64,000 nucleotides of DNA from assembly GCF_003957745.1 (NCBI RefSeq), contig NZ_CP020373.1, positions 4,685,501-4,749,500 of the forward strand. The letters run 5' to 3'. The position numbers and the translations under genes were made by a program. Under the pieces are notes generated by a model. The model did not search any database. It worked only from the letters and a program-made list of their open reading frames with translations, and was not told the DNA's origin. Each line of letters begins with the position of its first letter. Within the stretch, counting starts at the first letter, position 1. Shown here in pieces: positions 8,389 to 16,773 of this stretch. Source of the DNA: Shewanella khirikhana (GTDB lineage: Bacteria; Pseudomonadota; Gammaproteobacteria; Enterobacterales; Shewanellaceae).

Positions 8389-9090
8389 GTGAGTGAACAT
8401 CTATCGCGGCGCCGGTTTTTGATCGGTGCCTGCTCGGCAGCCCTGCTGCCCATGGGATGTACCAGCCGCGAGGACGCCGAAACCGGCGGCCACAAGCCGC
8501 ACTACGTAATGGTGTTCGACCAGAACAAGTGTGTCGGCTGCGGCGAATGTAAAACTGCCTGCAATCAGGCTAATGGCTTGCCCGAAGGCCAGTCGCGGCT
8601 GTTGCTTGAGCAGCAGTCCGGCCGGGTGGAAGGTAAGCCTTGCCCCCACTGCGGCAAGCTCAAGTGTGACTGCGAGCGCAAGTTCGTGCGGGTGTCCTGC
8701 CAGCAGTGTAAGGACGCGCCCTGCGTGACCGTATGCCCCACCGGCGCCGCCATGCGTGACCCGGCTACCGGCGTGGTCACCATGGATGAAGGCAAGTGTG
8801 CCGGCTGCAAGTATTGCATCGGTGCCTGCCCCTACAACGCGCGCTTTATCAACACGGCAACCAAGGTGGCCGATAACTGCGACTTCTGCCTCGAAAGCCG
8901 CCTGTCGAAAGGACTGCTGCCCGCCTGCGTGGAGAGCTGCCGTCACGACGCGCTGGTGTTTGGCGACATCAATGACCCGGACTCTTACGTCAGCAAGCTG
9001 CTGGCGGTGAAAGACTCGGTCAGGATCAAGCCACACCTTGGCACCGAGCCGAGCCTGCGTTACATCCCCATTGTGAAAACAGGAGTCTGA
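8389..9090 (+). CDS. sirC: SirC, NrfC-like polyferredoxin with four [4Fe-4S] clusters
   Basis: A 233-residue iron-sulfur protein with a twin-arginine export signal (SRRRFLIGACSAALLPMGC). Sixteen cluster cysteines fall in the four NrfC/DmsB-type groups: CVGCGECKTAC, CQQCKDAPCVTVCP, CAGCKYCIGACP and CDFCLESRLSKGLLPACVESC; an additional CPHCGKLKCDC insert precedes the second group. It would carry electrons from the quinol-oxidising membrane subunit (SirD) to SirA. GTG 8389 is the start because GAGGAGG lies 5 bases upstream and the nearby ATG at 8385 runs into a stop at once. The gene ends one base before sirD. The signal also ends in a lipobox-like LLPMGC, but Tat export is the better reading. 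Confidence 0.92.
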   Translation: MSEHLSRRRFLIGACSAALLPMGCTSREDAETGGHKPHYVMVFDQNKCVGCGECKTACNQANGLPEGQSRLLLEQQSGRVEGKPCPHCGKLKCDCERKFVRVSCQQCKDAPCVTVCPTGAAMRDPATGVVTMDEGKCAGCKYCIGACPYNARFINTATKVADNCDFCLESRLSKGLLPACVESCRHDALVFGDINDPDSYVSKLLAVKDSVRIKPHLGTEPSLRYIPIVKTGV

Positions 9091-9091
9091 C

Positions 9092-10039
9092 ATGGACGGA
9101 AGCATTGCTTTTACCCTCGGGCTGTCTGAAGGGGTCGCCTGGCCCTGGCCCATCGCGGTGTACCTGTTTTTCGCCGGGATCTCCGGTGGCGCCCTGACCA
9201 TTGCTCTGGGGCTTAGGCTCTACAAGGGCCAGAGCGGCAACACGCCACTGCTGAAGGCGGCCAGCATTACCGCGCTGGTCACCATAGGTCTGGGGATGTT
9301 GTGTCTGGTGCTGGATTTGACCAACCCGCTGTTTTTCTGGCGAATTCTGGTGTTCTACAACCTGAACTCGGTCATGTCCATCGGGGTGATTGCCCTGTGC
9401 GCCTATATGCCGCTGCTGGCGTTGGTGTGTTTGATTGCCCTGAAAGAAGAGCTTAAGTACCTGCCCATGGGCGCCATGCTCACCGGCATTGCTGCCAGGC
9501 TTGAAGGTCAGCGCCGGCCGATGGAAATCGCGCTCTTGGTACTCGCGGTATCCGTGTGTGCCTACACCGGCTTTCTGATCTCGGCGCTTATTCGCTTCCC
9601 CATCATCAACACCTCGGTACTGCCGGCGCTGTTTGTGGCATCCGGTCTGTCGGCGGGTGCGGCGGCGGCCAAGATGGTGGCGGTGCGCTTCTTCAATGAA
9701 GATTTGCACAGCAGTGACATGAAGCTCTTACATGGTGCCGAGTGGCCGATTATGGCCGCCGAAGCCCTGTTCCTGTTCATGATCATAGTGTCGCTCGCCA
9801 CAGGTAATGCCGGTGCCCAGATGGCCTTTGCCGCCTTTAACGGCGGTGACTGGTCGATGCTGTTCTGGCTTGGTGTGGTTGGGGTCGGCTTTGTGCTGCC
9901 GCTGCTGCTTAACTTCGCCACCGGCAAACGCTTCAGCCACTCTGCCCAGGCGTTTTACCTGGGTGGGCTGTGTGCGGTCAGCGGCATGATGTGTCTCAGG
10001 CTCTTCATCCTGTATGCGGGCCAAAGCTATGCGATCTGA
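9092..10039 (+). CDS. sirD: SirD, NrfD-like integral membrane quinol oxidase subunit
   Basis: A 315-residue polytopic protein with about eight membrane helices and the NrfD/PsrC start pattern (GLSEGVAWPWPIAVYLFFAGISGGA). NrfD-type proteins oxidise menaquinol or ubiquinol at the inner membrane and pass electrons to a four-cluster ferredoxin, here SirC. The start lies one base after the sirC stop, so the two are translationally coupled. A strong stem-loop with a short T-run follows at 10075, so the respiratory genes proper probably end here. Confidence 0.92.
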   Translation: MDGSIAFTLGLSEGVAWPWPIAVYLFFAGISGGALTIALGLRLYKGQSGNTPLLKAASITALVTIGLGMLCLVLDLTNPLFFWRILVFYNLNSVMSIGVIALCAYMPLLALVCLIALKEELKYLPMGAMLTGIAARLEGQRRPMEIALLVLAVSVCAYTGFLISALIRFPIINTSVLPALFVASGLSAGAAAAKMVAVRFFNEDLHSSDMKLLHGAEWPIMAAEALFLFMIIVSLATGNAGAQMAFAAFNGGDWSMLFWLGVVGVGFVLPLLLNFATGKRFSHSAQAFYLGGLCAVSGMMCLRLFILYAGQSYAI

Positions 10040-10074
10040 TAAACAGAGCGCTTAACGTCTGCGTTGTAAAACTG

Positions 10075-10115
10075 GCCGCCGCCCCATCTCATCTCCGTGT
10101 CGGGCGGCGGCTTTT
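10075..10115 (+). terminator. Probable rho-independent terminator after sirD
   Basis: GCCGCCGCCC (10075-10084) pairs with GGGCGGCGGC (10102-10111), a 17-base loop, then TTTT. The U-run is short, so read-through into the nosL-like gene 27 bp further is possible. Confidence 0.6.
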
Positions 10116-10142
10116 AAGGAACCCTTTCATCCGGAGCCAGCC

Positions 10143-10628
10143 ATGAAAAAACTGCTGATTGCTGCCCTTATCCCTTTGCTCAGTGCCTGTTTTTCTGATG
10201 TCACCGCCACCGATCTGCGCCCCGAGCCATTGCACGACCATGACCGCTGCCACCTGTGCGGCATGATGATCACCAAGTACCCCGGCCCCAAGGGGCAGGT
10301 GATACTGAATGACGGCGAGACCCGTCCGCGTTTCTGCTCCAGCCGCGACATGTTCAACTATGTGCTGCAGCCTGAGAATGGCCGCCGTACCCTGGCGTTG
10401 TTTGTCCACGACATGGGCGCAACCAACTGGGAAACGCCGGACGACAGCACTTTTATCGACGCCAAGAGCGCCTTTTATGTGTATGGCACCAGCAAGAAGG
10501 CGGTTATGGGCCCGGCAGTGGCGCCCTTTGCCAGCCGTGAAGCGGCCGAGAAGTTTGCCGCCGACTTTGGTGGCCGGGTGCTTGGCTTCGATGACATCAC
10601 CCTCGAGCTGCTCAAAGGCGAGGATTGA
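10143..10628 (+). CDS. nosL: NosL-like copper-binding lipoprotein
   Basis: A 161-residue lipoprotein (lipobox LLSAC, acylated Cys near residue 18) with the NosL signature CHLCGMMITKYPGPKGQV; the Cys and Met residues bind Cu(I) in NosL, which delivers copper to nitrous oxide reductase. No nosZ is present here, and the gene follows the sulfite reductase set, so copper delivery to SirA, whose relative MccA contains a haem-associated copper, is the likely role. A short AAGGA-type ribosome site is not obvious, but the ATG after GGAGCCAGCC fits. It ends one base before the nosD-like gene. Confidence 0.87.
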   Translation: MKKLLIAALIPLLSACFSDVTATDLRPEPLHDHDRCHLCGMMITKYPGPKGQVILNDGETRPRFCSSRDMFNYVLQPENGRRTLALFVHDMGATNWETPDDSTFIDAKSAFYVYGTSKKAVMGPAVAPFASREAAEKFAADFGGRVLGFDDITLELLKGED

Positions 10629-10629
10629 G

Positions 10630-12033
10630 ATGGCAACCCGGCAGGGGGGCTTGTTGGCGCTTGGCCTGAGCTTGTCCTTTGGTCTGCTGTTGCCTTTTTA
10701 CCTAAGCGCTGACGAGAGGGCTTCAGGCATCCCCACAGCCACCCCGGCAAGTTTCAGGGTGATGTTGGCGCAAAAGCCTGCAACTCTGCTGCTTGATGAG
10801 GGCCGCTACGCCTGCGGCGATACCATCGACTTCCCAATTGATCTTATCGCCCAAACCCCGGGCAAGGTGCTGTTTGACTGCGGCGGTGTCGGCTCGGGGC
10901 TCATTATCGCCGCGAGCGATATAACCCTGGATGGCATCCAGTTTCGCGGCGTCGGCGGCTCGCTTCTGAGTCGTGACGCTGCGGTGCAACTGCTGCCCGG
11001 TGCCCATAGAGTGACGCTCGCCAATCTCAATATCGAGGCCGCAGGCTACGGTATTCATGCAGAAGATGCTGATTTTATTGAGGTTCACCACAGCCGCATT
11101 CGCGGTGATGCCAGTTTGCACCTGCTCGATAGGGGCGATGGCATTCATCTGAAAGGCGGTAAGGGGGCGCGCATAGCCCATAACCGCATCAGCGAGGTGC
11201 GTGACGGCATTTACCTTGAAAGCACCCAGGGCAGTGAAGTGATTGCCAACCGTATGAATTCGTTGCAATACGCCGTGCACACCATGTACAGCCGAGGTGA
11301 GCGGATAAGTCGCAATTGGGCTGAGGATGTGCTCGGTGGCTATGCGCTGATGAGTTCACAGGCGCTGCAACTTGCCGAAAACGCAGTGCATAACGCCGTC
11401 GATTTTGGGGTGCTTTTGAATGTCACCGAGGACGCCCATGTACGCGGCAATCTGGTGAAGGGCAGCACGGCTAAAGCTGAAACCAGCCTGGGCGCCAGCA
11501 TGGAAATTTTCAGTGTCGGCAAGGGGCTTTTTATCTACGATGCCAAAAACAATCTGATTGAAAATAATCACTTTATTGATGGCGATGTCGGCGTTGCCAT
11601 TGCCATGGGGGCGGAGGCAAACCGCTTTCATGGCAATGTTATCGCGGGCAATGGCGAGGAGCTGCGCTACACGGGCACAGTCGCCATGGACTGGAGTGAG
11701 CAGGGGCGGGGCAATTTCTGGGGTGGGCATTCGGGTCTGGATCTCGACGGCAATGGCATAGGTGATGCGCCTTATCGGCCAAACGATCGCTTCGATCGGC
11801 TGTTTCTCATCTACCCCGAAGCCAGACGGTTGATGCAAAGCCCACTGGTTATGCTGCTTAAGTCCATGTCCGAAGCGCTGGCGCTGGAGCGGGGAGAAGG
11901 AGTGACCGACCCCTATCCGCTGATGAGCGCGCCGCCGCTGACCTTGCATACTCAAGTTCAAGCTCAAGTTCAACATGATGATGAGCAGCCTCCATCTTCC
12001 CTTCCCGTCACGGAGTATCGCCATGCTGATTGA
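10630..12033 (+). CDS. nosD: NosD-like periplasmic right-handed beta-helix protein
   Basis: A 467-residue exported protein (signal sequence about 1-28) made of pectate-lyase-type beta-helix rungs, seen as repeated short asparagine-containing turns (IAHNRISEVRDGIYL, VIANRMNSLQYAVH, LAENAVHNAVDFGVLL, LIENNHFIDGDVGVAI). NosD works with the NosFY ABC transporter in copper-site maturation of nitrous oxide reductase. Start 10630 is one base after the nosL stop; the frame stays open upstream to 10309, but that extension lies inside nosL and encodes no domain. It overlaps the nosF start by 11 bp. Its substrate here is probably SirA, by position. Confidence 0.87.
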   Translation: MATRQGGLLALGLSLSFGLLLPFYLSADERASGIPTATPASFRVMLAQKPATLLLDEGRYACGDTIDFPIDLIAQTPGKVLFDCGGVGSGLIIAASDITLDGIQFRGVGGSLLSRDAAVQLLPGAHRVTLANLNIEAAGYGIHAEDADFIEVHHSRIRGDASLHLLDRGDGIHLKGGKGARIAHNRISEVRDGIYLESTQGSEVIANRMNSLQYAVHTMYSRGERISRNWAEDVLGGYALMSSQALQLAENAVHNAVDFGVLLNVTEDAHVRGNLVKGSTAKAETSLGASMEIFSVGKGLFIYDAKNNLIENNHFIDGDVGVAIAMGAEANRFHGNVIAGNGEELRYTGTVAMDWSEQGRGNFWGGHSGLDLDGNGIGDAPYRPNDRFDRLFLIYPEARRLMQSPLVMLLKSMSEALALERGEGVTDPYPLMSAPPLTLHTQVQAQVQHDDEQPPSSLPVTEYRHAD

Positions 12034-12784
12034 TGCGCAGCAACTGGGTTATTGCAGGCCAGCACGCGGCCAGTCCCTGACGGCACGGCTGTTTAAGGCC
12101 CGCCGCGCCAGCGCGACCAGTGCCCTCGACGGGGTGAGCTTTACCCTTGAGGCCGGTGAACTGCTGGCTCTCGTTGGTCATAACGGCGCCGGTAAATCCA
12201 CCCTGATAAAGCTGCTGCTGGGGCTGATTGCGCCAACCAGTGGCCGTCTTCAGGTGCTGGGGCAAACGCCCCGGCGTGGCATGGCCGGGGTTGGTTATCT
12301 GCCGGAGCATTGCAGGCTCTACCCCAGGCTGTGCGCCGCTGAGTTGTTGTCGCTGTTTGCCCGTGCCAAAGGTGCATCCAAAACCGAGGTTGATGAGCTT
12401 ATCGACGCCTTCAGGCTGCAAGCCATTTTGCATCAGCCGAGTATGAGCCTGTCGAAGGGGCAGTTGCAGCGCCTGGCGCTGGCCTTGGCGCTCCTTGGCA
12501 AACCCGGGTTATTGCTGCTTGATGAACCCACCACCGGGCTTGACCCCGGCGCCTGCGATTTTATGTATCAGCGGCTGGATGCGCTTAAGCGAGGCGGCAC
12601 CGGCCTGGTGATTTGCAGCCATGATTTGGCGCTGCTTGAACCCAGGTGCAACAAAGCGCTGTTTATCGGCGCAGGCAAGCAGCAGGCGTTTGGCTGCATT
12701 GAAGAATTTGTGAGCCAATCGGGCGGTTTGCGGCAGGCTTACAGCCGCTTGATGGCACCTTTGGCGATGGGGGAGATGGGCTGA
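12023..12784 (+). CDS. nosF: NosF-like ABC transporter ATPase
   Basis: A 253-residue ABC ATPase with Walker A GHNGAGKST, the signature SLSKGQLQRLALALALLGKP (LSxGQ), Walker B LLLLDEPTTGLDPG and a switch histidine (CSHD). It pairs with the NosY-like permease to energise the NosD system at the inner membrane. Start 12023 is chosen over the upstream ATG at 11975 because GGAG lies 7 bases before it and the nucleotide-binding domain starts right after. The gene overlaps both neighbours (nosD by 11 bp, nosY by 1 base: TGATG). Confidence 0.9.
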   Translation: MLIDAQQLGYCRPARGQSLTARLFKARRASATSALDGVSFTLEAGELLALVGHNGAGKSTLIKLLLGLIAPTSGRLQVLGQTPRRGMAGVGYLPEHCRLYPRLCAAELLSLFARAKGASKTEVDELIDAFRLQAILHQPSMSLSKGQLQRLALALALLGKPGLLLLDEPTTGLDPGACDFMYQRLDALKRGGTGLVICSHDLALLEPRCNKALFIGAGKQQAFGCIEEFVSQSGGLRQAYSRLMAPLAMGEMG

Positions 12785-13602
12785 TGACAGAGCTTATTCA
12801 GGAGCGGCGCCAAAGCTGGGTAACACCTCAGGGTTCCCGGGCGGCACCGGTGATGTTTATTGCCCGGCTGGAATGGCTTCAGGCCAGCCGGCAGCGGCTT
12901 TTTGCCATCAGTTCGCTGATGTTGCTGCTGCTGGGGCTCAGTGTTTGTTTATCCTTTTCAGCGGATAGCCGTTTGCTTGCCGAGCCAATGGCGGCGCTTA
13001 AATCCCTGAGTGCTCTGTGGGGCCTGGCACTGCCACTGATGGCGCTGATGGCCGGGTTTAAAGGCATTGCCGCCGAGCGTGAAGCAGCCACCCTGGGATT
13101 ACTGCTTACCCAGCCGCTGACAGACACTCAACTGCTGCTTGGCAAGTGGCTTGGCGGCGTGTTGCCATTGCTGCTTGCCATCAGCCTGGCGGCGCTGATG
13201 ACGGCGATGATTTATGGTTTTGCCAGTGACGGCGTGCCCGCTCAATTTTACCCAGGACTGCTGCGACTCTGGCTTGGCGGCGCGGCGCTGACCCTGGCCT
13301 GCCACCTCACTGCGCTTGCCATCAGTGCCTGGTGTACCAGTAGCCAGAGTGCGCTGTTTTTGGGGCTGGCCTGGTTGGGGGCGCTGCTGTTTTTGTGGGA
13401 TTTGGCGCTGCTGCTGGCGCTGCTGCTCGGCGCCATTCCTGCAGCCTTGCTTGAAGGGCTGATGTATTTCAACCCGCTGAGTCTGTTTCGCGATTTTTGC
13501 GAGTTTGGGGCATTGCCACTGTGGGCGCTGTTCCTGCAGCTTGCCGCTGCGGCCACGGTTTTTCGGCTGGGACTTATTGGCTTGGGGCGCCGGGAACTGT
13601 GA
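12784..13602 (+). CDS. nosY: NosY-like ABC transporter permease
   Basis: A 272-residue integral membrane protein with about six helices: one near residues 39-60, a pair with MALMAGFKGIAAEREAATLGLLLTQPLT between them (the ABC-2/NosY cytoplasmic loop), and three hydrophobic stretches in the second half. NosY forms the membrane channel of the NosDFY system. The start shares a base with the nosF stop. It is the last of the copper genes; 129 bp follow before the ToxR-like gene, without a clear terminator. Confidence 0.87.
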   Translation: MTELIQERRQSWVTPQGSRAAPVMFIARLEWLQASRQRLFAISSLMLLLLGLSVCLSFSADSRLLAEPMAALKSLSALWGLALPLMALMAGFKGIAAEREAATLGLLLTQPLTDTQLLLGKWLGGVLPLLLAISLAALMTAMIYGFASDGVPAQFYPGLLRLWLGGAALTLACHLTALAISAWCTSSQSALFLGLAWLGALLFLWDLALLLALLLGAIPAALLEGLMYFNPLSLFRDFCEFGALPLWALFLQLAAAATVFRLGLIGLGRREL

Positions 13603-13731
13603 TCCGGCCGTAAATAAACAAAAGTGTTTGCCATACATAGACTTGATTGGGTTCGGGGTCACACATTGGCTTGAGGCTGGCCGTTAAAATGGCGGCAATG
13701 CCCTGCCTTGGGGCCGCGTTTCGGACAAGCT

Positions 13732-15012
13732 ATGCATCAACTGACCCCATACCTGATATTTGAGCCATCGGCCAAGGTGCTGGTGGATCAGCGTGACGAC
13801 AGCCAGATCCCCCTGACGTTCTCGGAAACTCAGGTGCTGGCGGCCTTGCTTGAGTCCCCGGAAACCATTCTCAGCAAAGAAGATTTGCTTGCCATTGGCT
13901 GGCCCGATCGTGTGGTGTCGATGACCTCGCTGACCCAATGTGTCAGCACCCTGCGCAAGAAGCTCGAACCCTTTCCCGAACTGCAACTGAAAACCGTGGC
14001 CCGCCGTGGTTATCAGCTGCATATTTCCCGTCAGTCCCATGTGCATATGCTGGCGCTTCACGACGGCGAAGCCATCAAGGATGCCTTGATTGGGGTGTCG
14101 CTGCGGGTCAAGCTGGCGGGCATAGTGATGCTTGGCATCATACTGGCGCTGTTTTGGTATCTGAGTGACCGCCACGCGATGATGAAAGAGGTCAGCCGTT
14201 GGCACTCGGATCGCAATATTCCTCTCAATGTGGGTGGCAGCCTCACCAATGCGGCGCTGTTTTATCTGGACGACAGCGACAGGCTGCATCCGTCGATGTG
14301 GCAGCGCCATCTGGCGCCGGAAGGTAATCAGCTCAGTGGTTATGGCGCCCTGTCAGGCTTTGCCGCCACCGATGGCCACAACTACTCCTTTGCCGTGTGT
14401 CCGGGTGAGTCGCCGCTGGACTGCGCCGGCAAGCGCATCATCAATATCACCAGCATAGGTGAAGAGCCTGCGGGCCTCAGTATGGCGGAGTTTTTGCCGC
14501 TGAGTCGGCGCATGGAAGAGCGGATCCGCTACAATAAGGTGATCCTTCCTGCCGCCCAGGGCAGTGGTGAGATTGAAGAGCATAACTTCCAGGCCGATGT
14601 GTATTTCCCTGTGGCCGGAGAACTGCTGGTGCGGGCGGATTTGAGCCTGTCGTTGGTATATGAGGGGACGGACGTCGGGCAGTTCCATGTGTCGGCCTGT
14701 ATTACCGATGAGAACTGCATTACCACCCCCATCAAGTACCGGCTGCGGGGCGACTTTATCCAGTACCAGAGCCGGATAGGCGGCTTTGATGCCGATGTGT
14801 TTCAGGTGAAGGTGCGGCAAAAAACGCTGGAAAAACCGGACAATGTCAGTGACTCGGCACTGCATTTTTACCGTGAGATCCGCAAACACGATATCCGCGA
14901 CGATACCCTGTATTTCTACCGCGTGTGGCAGGGTAAGGATACTGCGGTGTGGATAGTGCCGCAGATGGGCCATATTCTCGCCTGGACCCGCTACACCAAG
15001 GCGGTGCTGTAA
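13732..15012 (+). CDS. ToxR/CadC-like membrane-bound winged-helix transcription regulator
   Basis: A 426-residue one-component regulator. Residues about 5-105 form an OmpR/ToxR-type winged helix (LTFSETQVLAALLESPE, SKEDLLAIGWPDRVVSMTSLTQCVSTLRKKL, LKTVARRGYQL). A membrane helix follows at about 133-153 (LAGIVMLGIILALFWYL), then a periplasmic domain of about 270 residues with CPGESPLDC and CITDENC cysteine pairs that may form disulfides. Such proteins bind DNA while anchored in the membrane and sense periplasmic signals. ATG 13732 is preferred to the TTG at 13708 because the domain begins right after it; no strong ribosome site is seen. It lies just downstream of the sir/nos genes, so these are candidate targets, without direct evidence. 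Confidence 0.85.
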   Translation: MHQLTPYLIFEPSAKVLVDQRDDSQIPLTFSETQVLAALLESPETILSKEDLLAIGWPDRVVSMTSLTQCVSTLRKKLEPFPELQLKTVARRGYQLHISRQSHVHMLALHDGEAIKDALIGVSLRVKLAGIVMLGIILALFWYLSDRHAMMKEVSRWHSDRNIPLNVGGSLTNAALFYLDDSDRLHPSMWQRHLAPEGNQLSGYGALSGFAATDGHNYSFAVCPGESPLDCAGKRIINITSIGEEPAGLSMAEFLPLSRRMEERIRYNKVILPAAQGSGEIEEHNFQADVYFPVAGELLVRADLSLSLVYEGTDVGQFHVSACITDENCITTPIKYRLRGDFIQYQSRIGGFDADVFQVKVRQKTLEKPDNVSDSALHFYREIRKHDIRDDTLYFYRVWQGKDTAVWIVPQMGHILAWTRYTKAVL

Positions 15013-15044
15013 CCCTGCGGATTAAGCCAAATAGTGGCTGCTGC

Positions 15045-15824
15045 CTAATCCAAATACTGGCTGCGGATCTGCTGCCAGTGGCTGTTGCCATTTTCATCCG
15101 GGGTTTTGATGGCATCTATCGCGCGCTGCAGGCTATCCCGCAGCGGCGCGGGCACGTCGCGGCTGAAGGCATAGTAAAGCTCAGCTTCTTTAAGCACATA
15201 CACCACTTCAAAGTCATCAAAACTCATACCGGCTTCTTTTATCAGCCAGCGGGCAACGGTTTCTTCGTAGGCCCATAAATCAATGCGGCCCCGGGCCATC
15301 ATTTTCAGCAGCAGATCTGTGCTGGCATTGCTTTGCAGCCGATGATCCAGCCCCATGCTGGAGAGGGTGACTTCGCCAATGTCGTCCCGCACCACACCAA
15401 TGCGATAGCGCTCCAACTCACTGACATCCTTTATCCGAATCGCGCTTTCTTTGCGGGCCAGCAGCACCAGCCTGATAGGGGAGATGGGGCCAACCCAGTG
15501 GAACAACGACTCCCGCTCCGGGGTGCGGGTGGTGGAGAACAGCACGCTGTTTTTGCCGTGCAGGGTGAGGGTGTAAGCGCGGGTCCAGGGAAACACCCGG
15601 ATATTGGCGGCCTGGACCGGGCTGTCATTCTGCCGGGCCGCCGCCAGCAGCAAATCCACCGCCATGCCCTGCAACTTGCCGTTATGGGTGAAATTAAAAG
15701 GCGGGTATTCCTCGGTCATCAGGTTAAGCTCGCCGAGTGTTTCGGCGGCGCGGGGAGCACCTGTGCTAAGCAGCGTGAGCAGCACAAACGGCAACAGTTG
15801 CTTGAAGAGCCGCGCAGCATCCAT
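15045..15824 (-). CDS. Periplasmic solute-binding protein, family 3 (polar amino acid type)
   Basis: A 259-residue exported protein: signal peptide (about 1-25, LLPFVLLTLLSTGAPRAAE) and the two-lobe family 3 fold, with LNLMTEEYPPFNFTHNGKLQGMAVDLL at the first strand, PWTRAYTLTL, and a C-terminal YYAFSRDVPAPLRDSLQRAIDAIK segment. Shewanella has many such stand-alone binding-protein-like genes, often in signalling rather than transport; no permease or ATPase is adjacent. The start at 15824 has GGAGG 8 bases before it. It converges with the ToxR-like gene, with 32 bp between the stops. Ligand unknown. Confidence 0.85.
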   Translation of the reverse strand: MDAARLFKQLLPFVLLTLLSTGAPRAAETLGELNLMTEEYPPFNFTHNGKLQGMAVDLLLAAARQNDSPVQAANIRVFPWTRAYTLTLHGKNSVLFSTTRTPERESLFHWVGPISPIRLVLLARKESAIRIKDVSELERYRIGVVRDDIGEVTLSSMGLDHRLQSNASTDLLLKMMARGRIDLWAYEETVARWLIKEAGMSFDDFEVVYVLKEAELYYAFSRDVPAPLRDSLQRAIDAIKTPDENGNSHWQQIRSQYLD

Positions 15825-15880
15825 GACATAAACCTCCACAGCGGTGGTCTGTACAGTGTAGTTTGCTGCGGGCCAGGCGT

Positions 15881-15908
15881 AAAAAATCCCGGCACCGGCC
15901 GGGATTTT
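15881..15908 (-). terminator. Rho-independent terminator after fre
   Basis: AAAATCCCGG (15883-15892) pairs with CCGGGATTTT (15899-15908). Read leftward, the stem is followed by a run of six T. It ends the ubiD-fre transcript. Confidence 0.8.
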
Positions 15909-15932
15909 CAAAATCAAAGCAAGCGCTGCGAC

Positions 15933-16631
15933 TTATTTGATAAAGGCAAAGGCGTCGCCGTAGAGGTGCGGCTCATCCACGCCCATTTCGCGGAAAACTT
16001 CGCGAGCGGCGCCGACCATGTTGAAGCGACCGGCGATGTAGATGTCGTAGCCCACCAGGCTGATAAAGTCGGCCTTGATCTGCTCCAGTAGGTTATTGGT
16101 CTTGCCATTCCAGCCCTCGGGCGCTTCTTCCACCACAGGCACAAAGTGCATCCAGGGGTGAGCATCGTGCCACTGGCGGGCGATGGACTCGTAATACATG
16201 GCGTCCTGGGTGCGGCAGCCCCAGTAGAGGCTGGTTTCCACTTGCTGACCCAGGGCGATTTGCTGCTCGACTATGCTCTTGATGTAAGAAAAGCCAGTAC
16301 CACCGGCAATCAGCAGTCGTGGACGATGGCTGTCTGCGCGCAGGAAGGCGTCGCCGCCGGGGGCTTCGATGTCGATATGGGTTTCGGTCTTGAGGCGCTC
16401 AACCACCTGCATTGGGTAGCTTTCGCTGACCGCAGCACCTATGTGCAGCTCGATAATCTCACTGTCGGGAGCCGAGGCGATGGAGAAGGGGCGCTTGTCT
16501 TTTTCGCCCATCACCACGCACAGGTATTGGCCGGCCTGAAACTCAAATGGGGTTTCCGGGGCCAGTTTGACCTGATACACGGCGTCGTTAAACGGCTGGA
16601 TACTGAGAACCTTACATCGGATGCTGTTCAT
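15933..16631 (-). CDS. fre: NAD(P)H-flavin reductase Fre
   Basis: A 232-residue cytoplasmic flavin reductase of the ferredoxin-NADP reductase fold. The flavin-binding RPFSIAS segment and the nucleotide-binding LLIAGGTGFSYIKSI and SLYWGCRT segments are those of Fre/LuxG proteins, and the length matches E. coli Fre (233 residues). It reduces free FMN, FAD or riboflavin with NAD(P)H. The order ubiD then fre is the same as in E. coli. Reduced FMN from Fre can feed UbiX/UbiD prenylated-FMN chemistry, which gives a functional reason for the pairing (inference). A terminator follows at 15881-15908. Confidence 0.95.
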   Translation of the reverse strand: MNSIRCKVLSIQPFNDAVYQVKLAPETPFEFQAGQYLCVVMGEKDKRPFSIASAPDSEIIELHIGAAVSESYPMQVVERLKTETHIDIEAPGGDAFLRADSHRPRLLIAGGTGFSYIKSIVEQQIALGQQVETSLYWGCRTQDAMYYESIARQWHDAHPWMHFVPVVEEAPEGWNGKTNNLLEQIKADFISLVGYDIYIAGRFNMVGAAREVFREMGVDEPHLYGDAFAFIK

Positions 16632-16773
16632 CTGTGTTCTTTAAAACCTCTGTGCTTTTAGGGTCCCTTTCTGCTGAAGGGTTGCTTTCAATGTTGTAAG
16701 TATTGCCGCCATCGCCGTGAGGGCAAGTGCGGCCCGGCGGGTGACGGCGTTTGCCGCCCCGCGTTTGCAATGG

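Noticed and set aside
10309..10629. In-frame upstream extension of the nosD-like gene
   Set aside because: It lies wholly inside nosL in another frame, and the signal peptide of the NosD-like protein begins at 10630 right after the nosL stop.
15333..16091. 252-codon open frame on the plus strand across the binding-protein and fre genes
   Set aside because: It runs through two good genes and the terminator between them; no domain or ribosome site.
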